From: Chitinophagales bacterium | Lineage (GTDB): Bacteria > Bacteroidota > Bacteroidia > Chitinophagales > JADJOU01 | Direction of reading: 5' to 3' | DNA length: 64,000 nucleotides | Assembly (NCBI GenBank): GCA_016787225.1 | Contig: JAEUUY010000011.1 | Coordinates: 1 to 64,000 of the forward strand | In this document: piece after piece, positions 9,354 to 17,980 of the stretch | Layout: every line of letters starts with the position of its first letter | Position numbering within the stretch: the first letter of the stretch is position 1 | Made by a program: the position numbers and the translations under genes | Notes under the pieces: model-generated | What the model was told of the DNA's origin: nothing | Databases searched by the model: none | The model's input: the letters and a program-made list of their open reading frames with translations, nothing else

Positions 9354-9466
9354 GTCAATTGATTTTCAATTAGTTAAAACCCATTATGTTCTTATTTTTT
9401 TACGCCTTTATCGCCTTCTAATTAATAAATTTAACTAAAATACTTCCTTTCAAATTATTTATTGTA

Positions 9467-9478
9467 ATATTGCAATAT
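9467..9478 (+). promoter_or_regulatory. Probable ArsR operator
   Basis: A perfect 12-bp palindrome, ATATTGCAATAT, ends 11 bp before the arsR start. Short AT-rich palindromes overlapping the promoter are typical ArsR/SmtB operators. Autoregulation is inference. Confidence 0.6.
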
Positions 9479-9489
9479 ATAAATATAAA

Positions 9490-9816
9490 ATGGGAATTTC
9501 AAAATCAGATCATTTTTCTAAAGAGCAAAACGAAATTGCAACGATAGCTAAAGCCTTAGGAAATCCAGCTCGAATAGCCATTATGGAGTACTTAATGAGC
9601 GTCGAAACCTGTATCTGCGGAGACATTGTCAATGAACTACCTCTAGCTCAACCCACTATCTCTCAGCACCTGAAAGAATTGAAAAATGCTGGTTTAATAA
9701 AAGGGAGTATCGAAGGGAATGCTATATGCTATTGTATCAATGATGCATGCCTAGAGACTATTATGAGTTATTTTAAGAATATGGCGAGTAGGTTGAAAAA
9801 GAAGACCTGTTGCTAA
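9490..9816 (+). CDS. arsR: ArsR-family arsenic-responsive repressor
   Basis: A 108-residue winged-helix repressor. The metal-site helix carries CICGDIV (about residues 37-43), equivalent to the ELCVCDL As(III) site of classical ArsR. The recognition helix PTISQHLKELKNAGL follows. The protein ends in KKKTCC, giving an extra vicinal Cys pair. It opens the ars operon and has a palindromic operator immediately upstream. As(III) binding would release it from DNA. Confidence 0.92.
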   Translation: MGISKSDHFSKEQNEIATIAKALGNPARIAIMEYLMSVETCICGDIVNELPLAQPTISQHLKELKNAGLIKGSIEGNAICYCINDACLETIMSYFKNMASRLKKKTCC

Positions 9817-9869
9817 TGCTAATTCTGAATTCTTAATAAATAAAATATTCACAATTAAATAAATACATT

Positions 9870-10343
9870 ATGCTCTTATCCGAATTCACTAAACACCTCG
9901 AAACTCTTACTGAAGTCAATTTCAAAAAACCAGATGGAACAGATGTTCCCAAGCATTTTCATATCACCGAAGTCGGGCAGCTCACGAAGAAATTCATCGA
10001 CTGTGGCGGCACTATTCGAAATGAAAACGTCATTTCCATGCAGCTATGGGAAAGTATTGACTTTTGGCATCGCCTAGAACCTTCCAAATTGATTTCTATC
10101 ATAAAATTATCTCAAGAAAAATTAGGGATCAAAGACCACGAGATAGAAATAGAATATCAAGGAGAGACTATAGGAAAATACGGTGTTCAATTTGAGAATG
10201 GAGTTTTCAACTTGACAATAAAAAAGACAGATTGCTTAGCTATCGACCAATGCGGAATACCCGTAGATAAAATAAAAAAGGACTTATCTGAACTAGGTCA
10301 GAAAGTAGAGTCTTGTTGTTCACAAGGTGGCGGGTGTTGTTAA
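9870..10343 (+). CDS. DUF6428-family protein of the ars operon
   Basis: A 157-residue soluble protein recognised as the small family that accompanies Bacteroidota ars genes (VPKHFHITEVG, then CGGTIR and MQLWESIDFWHRL). The C-terminus is SCCSQGGGCC, a likely soft-metal ligand cluster. Biochemical function is unknown to me; a metallochaperone or arsenic sensor is a guess from the tail and context. It is 53 bp downstream of arsR, and the next gene starts 11 bp after its stop. Confidence 0.8.
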   Translation: MLLSEFTKHLETLTEVNFKKPDGTDVPKHFHITEVGQLTKKFIDCGGTIRNENVISMQLWESIDFWHRLEPSKLISIIKLSQEKLGIKDHEIEIEYQGETIGKYGVQFENGVFNLTIKKTDCLAIDQCGIPVDKIKKDLSELGQKVESCCSQGGGCC

Positions 10344-10354
10344 ATTTCAAGTGT

Positions 10355-10837
10355 ATGAATAAATTAAAAAATCTTTGGACAACAATCGTCGGCAGTGTGA
10401 GTTCCATATTCCCATTATTTTTCGCATTCTGCAAGCCAGGTGGAGCATGCGCTGTAGCCTGTGCTAGTCCTATTGCTAGTCTTTTTGGTATCTCGAGTGC
10501 ATCGCTAGCTGCTACTCCGCTTATGAAGTCACTATATCCTTTATTGCTAGTCATAAGCGCCGTATCCTTTACCGTGTCCTATTATCGACTTTATGTACTT
10601 CCTCGCTATGCTGTATCTGGTTCAAAAGGCTGCGATGATGCTTGTGCTTGCGATCCGGGGAAAGATGATAAGCAACTAAAACTATCTAAGTATATTTTTT
10701 GGATAGGACTACTTGCGAGTATTGTTTTCTTTTCGTATTTCGAATTTCAAAATTACAAATTAAACATAGCAAAAAATCAAATAGAAAATAGTGAAGTGGA
10801 AGAAGCCTGCTGCGCAGAAGGCAGTTCATGCGAATAA
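10355..10837 (+). CDS. MerT-like small membrane protein in the ars operon
   Basis: A 160-residue protein with about three TM helices. I start it at the ATG at 10355, because the longer frame would overlap the DUF6428 stop. The layout parallels MerT: a Cys-containing first helix region (FCKPGGACAVACASP), a second helix ending in YYRLYVLP, a loop with GCDDACACDPG, then a third helix entered by KYIFWIGL. MerT has a CC pair in TM1, whereas here the cysteines are spread. The C-terminus EEACCAEGSSCE adds three more. A role in As/metal(loid) movement is inference. Confidence 0.55.
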   Translation: MNKLKNLWTTIVGSVSSIFPLFFAFCKPGGACAVACASPIASLFGISSASLAATPLMKSLYPLLLVISAVSFTVSYYRLYVLPRYAVSGSKGCDDACACDPGKDDKQLKLSKYIFWIGLLASIVFFSYFEFQNYKLNIAKNQIENSEVEEACCAEGSSCE

Positions 10838-10872
10838 AAACACAAGATTTCCTTTGCAATTAACCTAAACTT

Positions 10873-11029
10873 AAACCACATAGAAACATAGATTCATCAC
10901 TACTACATGTAACTATGTCGAAATTTATTGCCTATGTATTGTAAAATTAAATTGTGTTAGGAATGCATAGAAAGCTTAGCTTTAACACAGAGAAAATGAA
11001 TACAAAATATCTATGTATCTATGTAGTTT
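10873..11029. repeat. Long imperfect inverted repeat upstream of acr3
   Basis: The left arm AAACCACATAGAAACATAG (10873-10891) pairs with CTATGTATCTATGTAGTTT (11011-11029) at 17 of 19 positions, with about 120 bp between. The same CCACATAG core occurs downstream of acr3. It fills most of the 260-bp gap 10838-11097, which otherwise shows no gene. Confidence 0.6.
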
Positions 11030-11097
11030 GAAATAGCGTTTATCAAAAATCCCAGTAAGTCAAATAATAATATTCATTTAAAATCAAAAATCCCTCG

Positions 11098-12126
11098 ATG
11101 CAACCCAAATTAAAATTTTTAGACCGCTATCTCACATTATGGATTTTCTTGGCGATGGCATTAGGCGTTTCCATAGGTTATTTCTTTCCTAGTACACCCG
11201 CTTTTATCAATCAATTCAATAGTGGCACTATCAATATACCTCTTGCCATTGGTCTTATTCTCATGATGTATCCACCACTTGCCAAAGTTGATTTTAAAAA
11301 AGTTCCTCAGATGTTTAATCAACCGAGGTTGCTTTTCACCTCATTCTTTATCACTTGGATTGTAGGACCTTTCCTCATGTTTCTTTTGTCTATATTTTTT
11401 CTAAAGGATTATCCCGATTATATGACCGGACTGATTATTATAGGGCTCGCTCCCTGCATAGCCATGGTCATAGTCTGGAGCGAATTAGCGGGCGGCAATA
11501 GAGAGTTGATCGCTGGACTCATCGGTATCAATAGTGTACTACAAGTGCTTTTTTTTAGTGCCTATGCCTATTTTTATTTAGAGTTTATGTTGCCTTTATT
11601 TGGCATTGAAGCCTTGAGCATCGATATTTCATTTAAGCAAATTTTAGAAACAGTATTTATGTATCTGGGTATCCCGTTTATTCTCGCTATGCTTAGTCGA
11701 ATCATTCTGATTAAACAAAAAGGCGAGATATGGTTCAATTCTAAATTTATTCCTAAAATATCCCCGATTACACTCCTCGCTCTTCTCTTCACTATCGTAG
11801 TCATGTTTAGTCTTAAAGGAGAAATGATAGTAGAATTGCCATTCGATGTTTTACGCGTAGCCTTTCCCTTGAGTATATTTTTTGTCATTATGTTTTTTCT
11901 GATGTTTTTCGTCAGCAAAAAAATTGGGGCGAATTATCCTGATACCGCATCGCTATCTTTTACAGCCAGTGGCAATAATTTTGAACTGGCTATAGCCGTG
12001 GCAATTGGTATATTCGGCATGAATAGTGGACAAGCTTTTGCAGGGGTCATCGGACCTTTGGTCGAAGTGCCAGCGCTCATCTTATTAGTTAAGGCAAGTC
12101 TATTTTTAAAAGCAAAATATTTCTAA
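11098..12126 (+). CDS. acr3: ACR3-type arsenite efflux permease
   Basis: A 342-residue inner-membrane carrier with about ten TM helices that expels As(III). Family hallmarks are the N-terminal FLDRYLTLWIFLAMALGVSIG and GLAPCIAMVIVWSELAGGN, which holds the conserved Cys essential in ACR3 proteins. The C-terminal TASGNNFELAIAVAIG is also typical. The length matches the family. It is separated from the upstream ars genes by a 260-bp repeat-bearing gap, so it may have its own promoter or rely on readthrough. Confidence 0.95.
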   Translation: MQPKLKFLDRYLTLWIFLAMALGVSIGYFFPSTPAFINQFNSGTINIPLAIGLILMMYPPLAKVDFKKVPQMFNQPRLLFTSFFITWIVGPFLMFLLSIFFLKDYPDYMTGLIIIGLAPCIAMVIVWSELAGGNRELIAGLIGINSVLQVLFFSAYAYFYLEFMLPLFGIEALSIDISFKQILETVFMYLGIPFILAMLSRIILIKQKGEIWFNSKFIPKISPITLLALLFTIVVMFSLKGEMIVELPFDVLRVAFPLSIFFVIMFFLMFFVSKKIGANYPDTASLSFTASGNNFELAIAVAIGIFGMNSGQAFAGVIGPLVEVPALILLVKASLFLKAKYF

Positions 12127-12138
12127 TTATACAAATTT

Positions 12139-12294
12139 AAACCACATAGGACACAATAAAAAATCGAAGATTTTATCTATGTATTCTATTCATCTACTAG
12201 TCAAACTGAATGAACCATTTTATATTAGTATTCAATAATCTATTCTTCCATTACAGAAGGCTCAATAATAAAAAACTATATGTACTATGTGGTT
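12139..12294. repeat. Inverted repeat downstream of acr3 (CCACATAG / CTATGTGG)
   Basis: AAACCACATAG (12139-12149) faces CTATGTGGTT (12285-12294) across about 135 bp. It shares its core with the repeat upstream of acr3, so acr3 is bracketed by two related palindromic elements. No gene was seen in 12127-12369. Confidence 0.5.
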
Positions 12295-12369
12295 AATATA
12301 TAGACATAAAATCAGTAGTAAAACAAGTTTTACTCGCAAAGAAAAACATAGACCTAAAAAATTTAAACT

Positions 12370-12975
12370 ATGTATCAAGAAATATTGAATCACATAAATA
12401 CATTTTCTGAAAATAATATTTCCACTGAGAGACAAAATATTTTAAAACCTCTCGTTGATTATATTCAAGCGAAAAAAAATAGTGGAGAAACCGTTCGCCT
12501 CAATTTTATTTGTACCCACAACTCGCGAAGAAGTCATTTATCCCAAATATGGGCGCAGACCTTGGCTTTTCATTTTGGGATAAAAAATGTGTATTGCTAT
12601 TCAGGTGGAACAGAGACTACAGCCATGTTTCCTAAGTTAGTAGAAACTTTGACAAATCAAGGATTTCAAATTCTAAAGCTCTCTGAAAGCGAAAATCCAG
12701 TTTACGCTGTAAAGTATGATGAAAATGAGTGTCCAATTATTTGTTTTTCCAAAACTTACGATTCAAAATTCAATCCTTCAGCGCAGTTCGCAGCTATCAT
12801 GACTTGCAATAACGCCGATAATGGCTGCCCATTTGTCATAGGCGCAGAGGCGCGATTTCCTATAAAATACGATGACCCCAAGGCTTTCGATCATACTGAG
12901 TTGCAATCACAGAAGTATACCGAGCGCAGTCTGGAAATAGCACAGGAAATGTGGTGGTTATTTTCAAAAGTATAG
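12370..12975 (+). CDS. arsC: ArsC-type arsenate reductase (low-molecular-weight phosphatase fold)
   Basis: A 201-residue protein. The P-loop CTHNSRRS (about 49-56) is the CX5R(S) catalytic loop of LMW-phosphatase-type ArsC. A later IMTCNNADNGCPF segment (about 148) supplies resolving cysteines as in thioredoxin-coupled ArsC. It would reduce arsenate to arsenite for ACR3 export. It lies 243 bp downstream of acr3, with an intervening palindromic repeat. Confidence 0.88.
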   Translation: MYQEILNHINTFSENNISTERQNILKPLVDYIQAKKNSGETVRLNFICTHNSRRSHLSQIWAQTLAFHFGIKNVYCYSGGTETTAMFPKLVETLTNQGFQILKLSESENPVYAVKYDENECPIICFSKTYDSKFNPSAQFAAIMTCNNADNGCPFVIGAEARFPIKYDDPKAFDHTELQSQKYTERSLEIAQEMWWLFSKV

Positions 12976-13159
12976 TTGGGATATATCTATTAAAAATTAT
13001 CGTATGCTAAAAACTATCATTTAGCCTCATTCCTTGTATCAATCATTTTATAATTCCTCTGTTAAGTTAAATAAGGAAGCAGTTTGGGTTACCAAAATTT
13101 TTTATGAAATAGTAAACCTAAATATTTGATATCATAATTAAAGTTTAATTCTTTTTAGA

Positions 13160-13780
13160 TTAATGCATCAACTTGAACACTGTTTTCAATATTTGCTCTA
13201 CACCTATAGCTATTAAAAAGAATCCAATAATTCTAGACAAAGCATTCAAGCCACTAGAACCAAGTATCCTAAATATTAGCTGAGAAGATTTCAAAATAAT
13301 AAAAATGAGAACGACAACTAAAAGCAGGGCTATACCTATAGACAATACATCTGAAGTATTGGTATATAAATTTCTATAACCGATCAACGTAGAGATAGTA
13401 CCAGGGCCTGCTAACATAGGGATAGCTAATGGAGTAAAGGCTATCTCTGATTTAGTACTTAACTCTTCCTCAATAAATTTTTTCTTCATCCCTTTATGTT
13501 TATTGAAAGTACCTGTAAGAAGGGAAAACCCAGAGCTAGCTATAACTATGCCTCCTCCGATACGCAGCGAATCAATAGATATACCAAAGAAATACAATAG
13601 ATTATTGCCAAGAAAGAAAGAAACTAATAAAATAAGAAGAACATACATACTTGTATAAAGTGACACTTTGGTGATATCTTTTCTCGACATTTCTGTAGTC
13701 AAGGAGAGAAAAATAGGAATGGTTCCAAAAGGATTGATGATAGAAAAAATTGAAAGAAAAACTTTGAATATAAACTCCAT
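13160..13780 (-). CDS. MarC-family integral membrane protein
   Basis: A 206-residue protein with six predicted TM helices. It has the family's N-terminal SIINPFGTIPIFLSLT and the central PLAIPMLAGPGTISTLI motif. Despite the name, the MarC substrate is not established. It is transcribed leftward, convergent with arsC and downstream of the TonB/lipoprotein terminator. No gene was seen in 12976-13159. Confidence 0.9.
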   Translation of the reverse strand: MEFIFKVFLSIFSIINPFGTIPIFLSLTTEMSRKDITKVSLYTSMYVLLILLVSFFLGNNLLYFFGISIDSLRIGGGIVIASSGFSLLTGTFNKHKGMKKKFIEEELSTKSEIAFTPLAIPMLAGPGTISTLIGYRNLYTNTSDVLSIGIALLLVVVLIFIILKSSQLIFRILGSSGLNALSRIIGFFLIAIGVEQILKTVFKLMH

Positions 13781-13794
13781 ATTGAGTGTTTTAA

Positions 13795-13826
13795 AAAAAT
13801 TAGCCGCCCCCTTTCGGAAGCGGCCG
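13795..13826 (-). terminator. Terminator of the TonB receptor/lipoprotein operon
   Basis: A GC-rich hairpin (GCCGC at 13803 with GCGGC at 13820) is followed leftward by a run of T. It lies about 60 bp past the lipoprotein stop. Confidence 0.75.
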
Positions 13827-13889
13827 TGAAAAAATTGAACTAATGAAACTAACTGGGCTCAGCTAGAGACATTACTCTTAATTAATTTA

Positions 13890-15026
13890 TTAGAACCAAA
13901 CCCAAGAAGGCTTATTAGCTCCATTACCTGCACCTGTAGCTGCTGCACCCTCTGTGATAACAGCACTTACATCTGGCGAAGCCGTACCATCTTTACCTTT
14001 TGTCTTGGTAGTTACATCTGAAAAAGTGATATTATTTACTTTCAATGGGCTACCTATAGCTGCGATAGTAGCAGGATGCTCCACTCCTACACCTACTGAA
14101 AATCCTTTCATAAATACATTGGTAATAGTGCCTTTCACACCTCTTCTGAGATAAATACCTTCTCTTTGTGTAGCTACGGTAGCACCTCTACCTATGAGAG
14201 TTACATTAGATACTGTAGGATTGGTAGCTGGTGTAGCTAAATTATTATCAGGATTGCCATCGCACTCCATTCCTCTAGAGTCAGAAGAAGCATTGGTATT
14301 GGAGTTTATAGAATACAAGTAATTTAACGTGCCAGAATAGCCTAAGTCATAGTCGAAATTATCATCATCATTATTTTCTGCATAGAGATAGCTGCAATTA
14401 TTAGTACCACCATACCATTCAAAGGCATCATCGTTGCCATTGAATATAGCTACATACTCACATACCGTGCCGCTACCTACACTGAAAAATGAAAGTCCAT
14501 TCCATTCTTTATCACCATTTTTGGCACCTGACCTAGCAATAATAGCATAGCGTATAGATCCAGAATTATCCGCTGCATCTGTACCACCATACTGCACACC
14601 ATTGATTTCAGAAGCCGCATTGATTCCTACATTGTTAGGAGCTTTACCATGAATAGCAATGCCGCCCCATGCTCCTCTTTCAGATCCTGTAGCAGTAAAT
14701 GTAACAGGCTTCGTTGCTGTTCCATTTACATAGATCTTACCTCCTCTTTCTACAGAAATAAAAAGGTTTGATGCACCCTTATCTGTTTGTGCTATGACCG
14801 TTACTCCTTCTTCGATAGTCAAAGTAGCGCCATCCTTAACATTAAGAGGACCTGTTAATGAATAAGACAATCCTGCCTTGAGCACGACTGTTCCATCTTT
14901 AATGTCACCTTGTAAATCATTTTGATTTAAGACAAAGGTAGAAGTAGGTCCAGATTCTGTCTTTTTAGAACAACCTACGATTGCAGCCATACCTAAAATG
15001 GCTAAGCTTAATAATTGTTTTTTCAT
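13890..15026 (-). CDS. Secreted lipoprotein with parallel beta-helix repeats, partner of the TonB receptor
   Basis: A 378-residue protein with a lipoprotein signal (lipobox IVGC, Cys19). The body has repeated short strands with Gly turns (GATLTIEEGVTVIA, GGKIYVNGTATKPVTF, GAWGGIAIHGKAPNN), typical of right-handed beta-helix surface proteins. Proteins of this type are commonly encoded next to TonB receptors in Bacteroidota and are sometimes mislabelled multidrug transporters. It is 39 bp downstream of the receptor and probably shares its Pho-like promoter. A substrate-capture role is inference. Confidence 0.75.
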   Translation of the reverse strand: MKKQLLSLAILGMAAIVGCSKKTESGPTSTFVLNQNDLQGDIKDGTVVLKAGLSYSLTGPLNVKDGATLTIEEGVTVIAQTDKGASNLFISVERGGKIYVNGTATKPVTFTATGSERGAWGGIAIHGKAPNNVGINAASEINGVQYGGTDAADNSGSIRYAIIARSGAKNGDKEWNGLSFFSVGSGTVCEYVAIFNGNDDAFEWYGGTNNCSYLYAENNDDDNFDYDLGYSGTLNYLYSINSNTNASSDSRGMECDGNPDNNLATPATNPTVSNVTLIGRGATVATQREGIYLRRGVKGTITNVFMKGFSVGVGVEHPATIAAIGSPLKVNNITFSDVTTKTKGKDGTASPDVSAVITEGAAATGAGNGANKPSWVWF

Positions 15027-15065
15027 TTTGATAAAGTTTTTTGGTTAATAAATTTATTTAAAGGT

Positions 15066-17816
15066 TTAAAAATTAAAGTTGATTCCGAGGCTAGCATCGA
15101 TACCTTTTTTAAAGGTCGAAATCACAAGATCTCTACCTGGAAATTCTTGATAGCGCACAATATCTGGATTCAGTAGATTTCTTAAATTAGCAGAAATTGA
15201 CAAGTTCTTATTCAATGTGTGTCGAGTGATTAAGTCTAAAGTAGCCACACCTCTCTCATAGGCATTTCCAGCTGTTTGTGCACCAATAGCATATAATCTA
15301 TCGTGAAAATAATTTAAAACAACTGTTGCTTGAGATTCTACTGATTTGATTCTTGTTTTATAAGTTAAATCAACATTGAACACCACAGGTGAAGCTCCCT
15401 GAAGGGTAGTCTCAGTAAGTGAATATACGGTAGTCGTATAGCCTTTAGTTTCTCTGGTAGCCTTGTCGTTATTCAAATCTTGTCTAGAGTACAGTGCGCA
15501 AATATTAAATCCACCTGACAAGGCATATTTATGTCCAATGGTATCTTTGCTGTTCATTCGATCTATCAGCGTTTTCTTGACCTCTAGCTCTATTCCTGTC
15601 ACCATAGCCATATCCCCAGAATTTACATACGTCATCTGCAACTGTCCAGTAGCTGCTTCGAATACTTTATTAATCGGGTTTTGAATCATTTTTCCAAATC
15701 CTGCAAGAGATATAAGCTCAGACTTGGTAGGAAAGAATTCCCATTTTAAATCGAAATTGTAATTGTCAGAAGAATATAAATAAGGATTACCTCTTGTATT
15801 AAACGTACTTATGTCGTAGTATAAGAATGGAGCTAATTCTTTGAATTGTGGAAGCGTATATGTTTTACTAAATGCGAACTTTAAATTTTGTTTGTCATTC
15901 ATTTCATATTTTGCATTGACGAAAGGAAGTATTTTGAAATCTTCAAAAAATACATTATCCTTAGGAGGTCTATTGCCCTGTATATCCCAGTTTACATTTT
16001 GTCCTACTAAATCTACTCGAGCACCAGCAGCTACAGTGATTTTAGGAGTAAATTTATGCTCTATAGCCACAGAAGGAGAATGAATAGATAAATCCCCATC
16101 ATAGATTTGTGCTAATACTCTACCTGCACTCTGTCTTTCTGCAAAGAGTCTATAATTATTATCTCCTGTACCGATATTACTTGCAGAGAAAAATCGAGAG
16201 ATATCATCTGGAAATACAAATCCAGTAGGATTCTGAACGTTGGCTTTGAAGATATAGTCGTACTGTGTAAATTCGCGTGTCTTATATCGCAAGGTATATC
16301 CAAGGCTAATAGCAGTAATATCCTCATTGGATGCTGAGTCTTTTTTGAGGCTATATCTGCCCGCTAGACCTGCTGTGTAGTCTCTATCACTTAATGACTG
16401 ATAATATGAACTCATATTTCCATCTTGATTGGTATTTATAGCCCATTGACCAGCTACCACTTGATACGCTTGGGTGAGTCTATCTGGTTGGTCATTACTA
16501 ATGGCATTGAACGAAGCATTAGCTATAAATTGCAATCTATCATTGACTTTAAATTCATTTATCAACTGTGCTACATGCAGGTTACTGATATCCTTTATAT
16601 TTCTTTTTCGCAAGGTGATATTACCATTGTTCCCATCCAAGCCATCATAGACATTAAACTGATTTGCTGCCGTTCGGAACACGAGATAGTTCAATTTCGT
16701 TTTCATTCTAGGAGACGATAAAACGGCATTGACCATCGCATTTTGGTTCACCGTATATACAAAACTTTCCTTACCTGCACTGTCACGAATATTTCCTTGA
16801 GCGTCCAAGAGCTGAGACATACCTTTGAAATGTTGGTATTTATTGCTAAAACTAGCCGTGCCGAATAAACTCAACTTGAGCTTTTCATTAAAACTATGTG
16901 ACCATCCTCCATTGATGTTTAATTCTGCGTTTATGCGCGGTGCTGTTCTTGTGACATCATCCCACTGTCTGCTTACAAATTGACCATTGACGGTAGTAGG
17001 TATTTCTGAATTTTCGACATTGCCAAAAAATCCTACTCCATGACCTTTATTGACATGAGCTATGGCATTGGAGTTTAAACCTGCTTTGACACTGCCCGCT
17101 ATAAAGGGCTTGCCATAATATTCTTTAGTAGCTATATTGATGGTAGCACCTCCGAAATCACCTAACAATGTATTATTATAAGTTTTACTAACTCCAATAC
17201 TCTGTATAATATCGATAGGGAAGTATTCCAAAGAAATATTTTTAAACTCAGGGTTATCTGAAGGCAAAAACATTCCGTTCAACATCGTCGCATTATATCG
17301 ATCTCCCAAACCTCTGACAAAGATTTGACTTGTTCCCTCTTCCTTTGAGATACCAGCCATTTTCACTATAGCCGCTTGTGCATCGGAAGCTCCTTTTCTA
17401 CTCATCTCTTGTGAACCAATGATTTCTACGGCAGCTATACTCGCCTTCTGCTCAGCCAAGGTTGCCGTCTCCGATGATTTACTCTTAGCTCCTTTCACTT
17501 TTACTTCTTTGATTTTTTTGCCACCAGATTTAAGTGTTATATCTTTGGTCATACTCTCACCTGTCTGAATGTTTATAGATATGGTCTCCTTCTTATAACC
17601 TATGTAAGACACCACTATGGTATAAGTACCTCCATTAGGGAATGTAATTTTGTACTGACCATTCGCATCTGTTTTAGCTCCAAGTCCTGCTCCTTCTACT
17701 TTAAGCATAGCGGCAGGTATAGTTGCACCTTTATCATCTGCTACCTTTCCTGTCAACACAGTCTGTGCAGATAGCAATGTATAATTTAGAAATAAGAGTG
17801 TGAATAATTTTTTCAT
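15066..17816 (-). CDS. TonB-dependent outer-membrane receptor
   Basis: A 916-residue receptor with a signal peptide ending LLSAQ. A carboxypeptidase-regulatory-like domain follows (about 20-95, LTGKVADDKGATIPAAMLKV). Next is the plug (about 130-235, SQIFVRGLGDRYNATMLNG and GDFGGATINIATK), then a long barrel ending in aromatic NFNF. It imports an unknown ligand using TonB energy. The promoter carries 11-bp-periodic TTAAC repeats shared with the phosphate porin, so the ligand may be a phosphorus compound (inference). Confidence 0.93.
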   Translation of the reverse strand: MKKLFTLLFLNYTLLSAQTVLTGKVADDKGATIPAAMLKVEGAGLGAKTDANGQYKITFPNGGTYTIVVSYIGYKKETISINIQTGESMTKDITLKSGGKKIKEVKVKGAKSKSSETATLAEQKASIAAVEIIGSQEMSRKGASDAQAAIVKMAGISKEEGTSQIFVRGLGDRYNATMLNGMFLPSDNPEFKNISLEYFPIDIIQSIGVSKTYNNTLLGDFGGATINIATKEYYGKPFIAGSVKAGLNSNAIAHVNKGHGVGFFGNVENSEIPTTVNGQFVSRQWDDVTRTAPRINAELNINGGWSHSFNEKLKLSLFGTASFSNKYQHFKGMSQLLDAQGNIRDSAGKESFVYTVNQNAMVNAVLSSPRMKTKLNYLVFRTAANQFNVYDGLDGNNGNITLRKRNIKDISNLHVAQLINEFKVNDRLQFIANASFNAISNDQPDRLTQAYQVVAGQWAINTNQDGNMSSYYQSLSDRDYTAGLAGRYSLKKDSASNEDITAISLGYTLRYKTREFTQYDYIFKANVQNPTGFVFPDDISRFFSASNIGTGDNNYRLFAERQSAGRVLAQIYDGDLSIHSPSVAIEHKFTPKITVAAGARVDLVGQNVNWDIQGNRPPKDNVFFEDFKILPFVNAKYEMNDKQNLKFAFSKTYTLPQFKELAPFLYYDISTFNTRGNPYLYSSDNYNFDLKWEFFPTKSELISLAGFGKMIQNPINKVFEAATGQLQMTYVNSGDMAMVTGIELEVKKTLIDRMNSKDTIGHKYALSGGFNICALYSRQDLNNDKATRETKGYTTTVYSLTETTLQGASPVVFNVDLTYKTRIKSVESQATVVLNYFHDRLYAIGAQTAGNAYERGVATLDLITRHTLNKNLSISANLRNLLNPDIVRYQEFPGRDLVISTFKKGIDASLGINFNF

Positions 17817-17852
17817 TTTAATTTCAATTTTTTCTGTTCAATTTTGACGGTG

Positions 17853-17950
17853 CAAAACTATAGTGGGTGTCAGACATAAATCGTTAAGCTATCGTTAGGG
17901 AATTGTTAAGAAGTTAAGTAAATGTTAATTCAACTTTATGTAAATGTTAT
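17853..17950 (-). promoter_or_regulatory. Pho-box-like promoter of the TonB receptor operon
   Basis: The -7 element TAGTTTTG (complement of 17853-17860) is followed 23 bp upstream by GTTAA/GTTAG half-sites at 17883, 17894, 17905, 17913 and 17924, with another GTTAT at 17946. Steps are 11, 11, 8, 11 and 22 bp. The arrangement is nearly identical to the promoters at 9278 and 18913. Confidence 0.68.
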
Positions 17951-17980
17951 GTTCACATTAGTTCACTATATATTCACATA

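Noticed and set aside
10240-10554. Leftward open frame across the DUF6428/MerT-like junction
   Set aside because: It is antisense to two supported genes and shows no domain.
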